Part shown: positions 61,755 to 64,000 of the stretch, piece after piece | Layout: each line of letters begins with the position of its first letter | Position numbering within the stretch: the stretch's first letter is position 1 | Assembly: GCF_900110695.1 (NCBI RefSeq) | Contig: NZ_FOEH01000001.1 | Coordinates: 682,001-746,000, forward strand | DNA length: 64,000 nt | Source of the DNA: Virgibacillus subterraneus | Lineage (GTDB): Bacteria > Bacillota > Bacilli > Bacillales > Amphibacillaceae | Direction of reading: 5' to 3' | Program-made: the position numbers and the translations under genes | Notes under the pieces: generated by a model | What the model saw: the letters and a program-made list of their open reading frames with translations, nothing else | Told to the model about the DNA's origin: nothing | Database searches by the model: none

Positions 61755-62429
61755 CTAGTTAGTGGTATTGATTAACCTTGATAATTTTGGGATGTGATAA
61801 AACTTACCTTTTTTTACTAAAATTTGTTGTTTCAACAAATTATTTACCGTATTTGCGACTGTTACTCTACTTGTCCCAATTAGGTTTGCAAGTTCTTGAT
61901 GAGTAAATTGAATTCGGATGGTAATTCCGTCGTCCTTTTTATTACCGTAGTTCATAGCAAGATGGTAGAAAGCGTCACAAATACGTTTTATAGAACTTCC
62001 ATATGAAAGGTGAAGGTTATAGACAGTAGCTAATCGTAATTTGGTGTTTAGCAAATCAATGTATTGTGCCATAAGATCTTTATTATCATAGATAATCGAT
62101 TCAAATTTGGCGTAGGGTATATACGCAATGCTAACTGAAGAGGCAGTTACTGCATTTTCAAAGTAGGTGTTATCTTTTCGTACCCGGTTTTCGCCCATTA
62201 GACAGTTTTTTCCGGCTATTGATATCGCTTTTTCTCTCCCATCACTTGATAGCATAAATAGTCTTACACGTCCGGACAGAACTAGAAAAACAGTGTCTGC
62301 TTGATCGCCTTGGTCGTAGATATGAATGTTTGAAGTGAGTTCTTTCGTTTTCGCTTGGTCAATAAGTGGGCTCCAGTCATAGTCTAAGTTTTCTAACCAA
62401 GGGGATATTGTTTGCGTTAGTATTTCCAT
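61755..62429 (-). CDS. Crp/Fnr-family transcriptional regulator
   Basis: 224 residues on the minus strand. Cyclic-nucleotide-binding-like domain about 20-130 (IYDQGDQADTVFLVLSGRVR, ENRVRKDNTYFENAVTASSV) and a C-terminal HTH about 165-215 (FTHQELANLIGTSRVTVANT). No cysteine cluster for iron-sulfur binding is seen, so it is not FNR proper. It is divergent from the aminotransferase gene with only about 50 bases between starts, which suggests local control. Confidence 0.88.
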   Translation of the reverse strand: MEILTQTISPWLENLDYDWSPLIDQAKTKELTSNIHIYDQGDQADTVFLVLSGRVRLFMLSSDGREKAISIAGKNCLMGENRVRKDNTYFENAVTASSVSIAYIPYAKFESIIYDNKDLMAQYIDLLNTKLRLATVYNLHLSYGSSIKRICDAFYHLAMNYGNKKDDGITIRIQFTHQELANLIGTSRVTVANTVNNLLKQQILVKKGKFYHIPKLSRLINTTN

Positions 62430-62480
62430 TTTAATTATGAACCTCCCACTATATTTATAGTTTTGAAAGGAATGATTATA

Positions 62481-63611
62481 GTGATAAATGATATTAATAA
62501 AATAAGAGAGTCTTTTCCAATTTTAAAAAATAAAATCCAACTTTCAAGCTGCTCTCAAAGTGCGATGCACGTTGATGTGAAAGAGTCTATTAATAAATAC
62601 ATGTCCTCCTGGGAAGAGAACGGAATGGATTGGGGAGGATGGATGCAAGCTTGTGAAAGCGCTCGTTCTGAATTTGCAAAAATGATTAATGCTGATCCTA
62701 GTGAAATAGCTATTGTATCTAGTGTATCACATGGTGTATCAAGTATAGCAACTAGTTTAACAGATCAGAAGAGAAAAAAAGTTTTAGTTGCTGATTTCGA
62801 CTTTCCTACAGTTGGTCATGTTTGGCTATCTCATCAAGATAAATTTGATATAGATTTTATTGGTCATAAGAAAGACGGATTTATTGAGGCTGAGGATTAT
62901 GATAGTCACATTGATGATCAAACATTAATTGTAAATACCTCGCATGTTTCCTTTTATGATGGTTTTAAACAAGATTTAAAGGAAGTTGCAAAAGTTGTCC
63001 ATGAAAAGGGAGCGTATTTATCTGTAGATGCTTATCAATCGTTAGGTCAATGTCCTATTGATGTTAAGGAAATGGATATAGATATGCTGACTGCCGGTTT
63101 GCAAAAGTACGCATTAGGTATTCCAGGTATCGCATTTTTATATATTAAGAAAGAAATTGCGGACCGGATGACACCTAAAATTACAGGATGGTTTGGGCAG
63201 AGTAATCCATTTGCATTTGATATTAAAAACGTTGACTACGGAGGGGGGACAAGGCGCTTTGATTCAGGAACATTTCCGATGATTAACGGTTTTGCGGCAG
63301 AAGCTGCGTTAAAAGTATTAAATCAATACTTAATAGGTGATATTGAAGAACATTTAAAACTATTATCTCAGATTGCGATTGAAGAAGCAGCAGAAAGGGG
63401 GTTAATGGTTAAAAGTCCTAATTCACTAAAGAGTAAAGCTTCTAACACTGCAATTTATGTAGAAAATGCATCAGAAGTTGAGGGTTTATTAAAGAATGAA
63501 GGTATTATTGTTTCAGCTCGAAATGACGTTGTTAGAATCGCTCCACATTTTTATAACACCAAAGATGACGTTAGGTTAGCAATAAAAGAACTTGCTAAAT
63601 TAGTTAATTAA
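62481..63611 (+). CDS. Class-V aminotransferase-fold PLP enzyme
   Basis: 376 residues from a GTG at 62481 behind AAAGG; other upstream starts (62463, 62472) are badly spaced. Segments are IVSSVSHGVSSIATSL, VLVADFDFPTVGHVW, YLSVDAYQSLGQCPIDVKEM and the PLP lysine in LTAGLQKYALGIPGIAFLYI. The family includes cysteine desulfurases, kynureninase-like enzymes and isopenicillin-epimerase-like proteins. Followed by an NhaC-type carrier gene after 22 bases, so a substrate imported by that carrier is probable. Confidence 0.82.
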   Translation: MINDINKIRESFPILKNKIQLSSCSQSAMHVDVKESINKYMSSWEENGMDWGGWMQACESARSEFAKMINADPSEIAIVSSVSHGVSSIATSLTDQKRKKVLVADFDFPTVGHVWLSHQDKFDIDFIGHKKDGFIEAEDYDSHIDDQTLIVNTSHVSFYDGFKQDLKEVAKVVHEKGAYLSVDAYQSLGQCPIDVKEMDIDMLTAGLQKYALGIPGIAFLYIKKEIADRMTPKITGWFGQSNPFAFDIKNVDYGGGTRRFDSGTFPMINGFAAEAALKVLNQYLIGDIEEHLKLLSQIAIEEAAERGLMVKSPNSLKSKASNTAIYVENASEVEGLLKNEGIIVSARNDVVRIAPHFYNTKDDVRLAIKELAKLVN

Positions 63612-63633
63612 TCTTTTGGAGGAGGAGTCAACA

Positions 63634-64000
63634 TGTCTCGAGATAAGCAGGATGTAACGAATAGAAAACTGGAATTCTATGGGGGCGTACCGATTTTACT
63701 GGTTCCCTTTGGGGTAATGTTTATTGGAATCTTATGGCTTGGGTTTACTGGAGCAGCTTTACCAGAAGCCTTTTGGCCGATGATTTTATTAGCTTTACTA
63801 GTAGGACTAATGTTAGCAAAGAATAAAAAGGTATATATAGACTCACTAATACAGGGGATTACCTCGCGTATGCTGGCAATTATGTTATTAGCATGGTTTT
63901 TAGCAGGAATTATGGCTAAGTTATTGCAATCAACTGGCCTTGTTGAAGGATTGGTGTGGTCTTTATTGGAAATAGGGTTATCAGTTGCATGGTTTCCGTT
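63634..64000 (+). CDS. NhaC-type carrier, 3' end outside window
   Basis: ATG at 63634 behind GGAGGAGGAG; open to the window edge (122 codons). The N-terminus reads MSRDKQDVTNRKLEFYGGVP and then several spans (ILLVPFGVMFIGILWLGF, FWPMILLALLVGLMLAKNKK, MLAIMLLAWFLAGIMAKLLQ), typical of the NhaC/ion-transporter superfamily. It is apparently in one operon with the aminotransferase gene. Confidence 0.75.

Overview
The window is AT-rich bacterial DNA that reads like a Firmicute of the family Bacillaceae, probably a salt-tolerant relative of Oceanobacillus, Virgibacillus or Lentibacillus (inferred, not proven). The support is strong purine-rich ribosome binding sites, CcpA-type cre boxes, phosphotransferase systems (PTS), a Spo0E-like fragment, a DUF1659/DUF2922 pair, LysM-NlpC/P60 and CAP-domain exoproteins, NhaC-type carriers and many short dispersed intergenic repeats. 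Both edges cut genes: a SorC regulator on the left and an NhaC-type carrier on the right. I saw no rRNA, tRNA, phage, intact insertion sequence or CRISPR.

Layout. 1-4.9 kb: SorC regulator, GutM, the three glucitol-type PTS subunits and a COG4091 oxidoreductase instead of the usual sorbitol-6-phosphate dehydrogenase. 5.5-10.3 kb: a four-gene acetoin/2-oxoacid dehydrogenase complex whose promoter carries the same TTACA-N2-TGTAA-like boxes as the PTS operon. 10.3-14.1 kb: a HAD phosphatase, DUF1659 and DUF2922 proteins and a NERD protein, interspersed with 21-bp tandem arrays and hairpin elements. 14.2-21.7 kb: a galactitol-type PTS operon with a PRD regulator, two zinc dehydrogenases, a DeoC-type aldolase and a 51-residue membrane protein. 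22.3-23.8 kb: a Spo0E-like gene without a normal start codon and a secreted LysM-NlpC/P60 hydrolase. 24.3-31.7 kb: IclR regulator, FAH hydrolase, zinc dehydrogenase, L-rhamnonate dehydratase and GntP carrier, which together fit the diketo-hydrolase route of L-rhamnonate breakdown; then malate:quinone oxidoreductase. 32.8-36.2 kb: GntR regulator convergent with a saccharopine-dehydrogenase-like/NhaC operon, sharing a 13-bp operator.

36.4-38.1 kb is a graveyard: a ComM/YifB fragment, a decayed sigma-like gene and its intact paralogue. 38.5-45.2 kb: SorC regulator, ribose-type ABC importer, an orphan TrpA-like TIM barrel and an FGGY kinase, an architecture like the lsr operon with a different processing enzyme. 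45.5 kb: site-2 protease. 47.4-57.6 kb: a regulon bounded by three copies of one AGTAAACYTTACT operator: secreted PIG-L/NEW3 protein, GH4 enzyme, an ArgH-like lyase (opposite strand), ROK repressor and a sugar ABC importer. 57.8-64 kb: zinc-ribbon protein, threonine dehydratase flanked by GGGAC repeats, CAP protein, PP2C-like phosphatase, Crp-type regulator, class-V aminotransferase and NhaC-type carrier.

The overall theme is import and breakdown of polyols, acid sugars and uncommon glycosides, each block with its own regulator and several with cre boxes. The most unusual DNA is the set of three 21-bp arrays (about 11.2, 13.8 and 21.8 kb), each lying beside a TTTTCGGC/GCCGAAAA hairpin that belongs to a larger three-hairpin element with a near-invariant linker. 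Assignments come from reading the sequence and from family knowledge; no database search was run.
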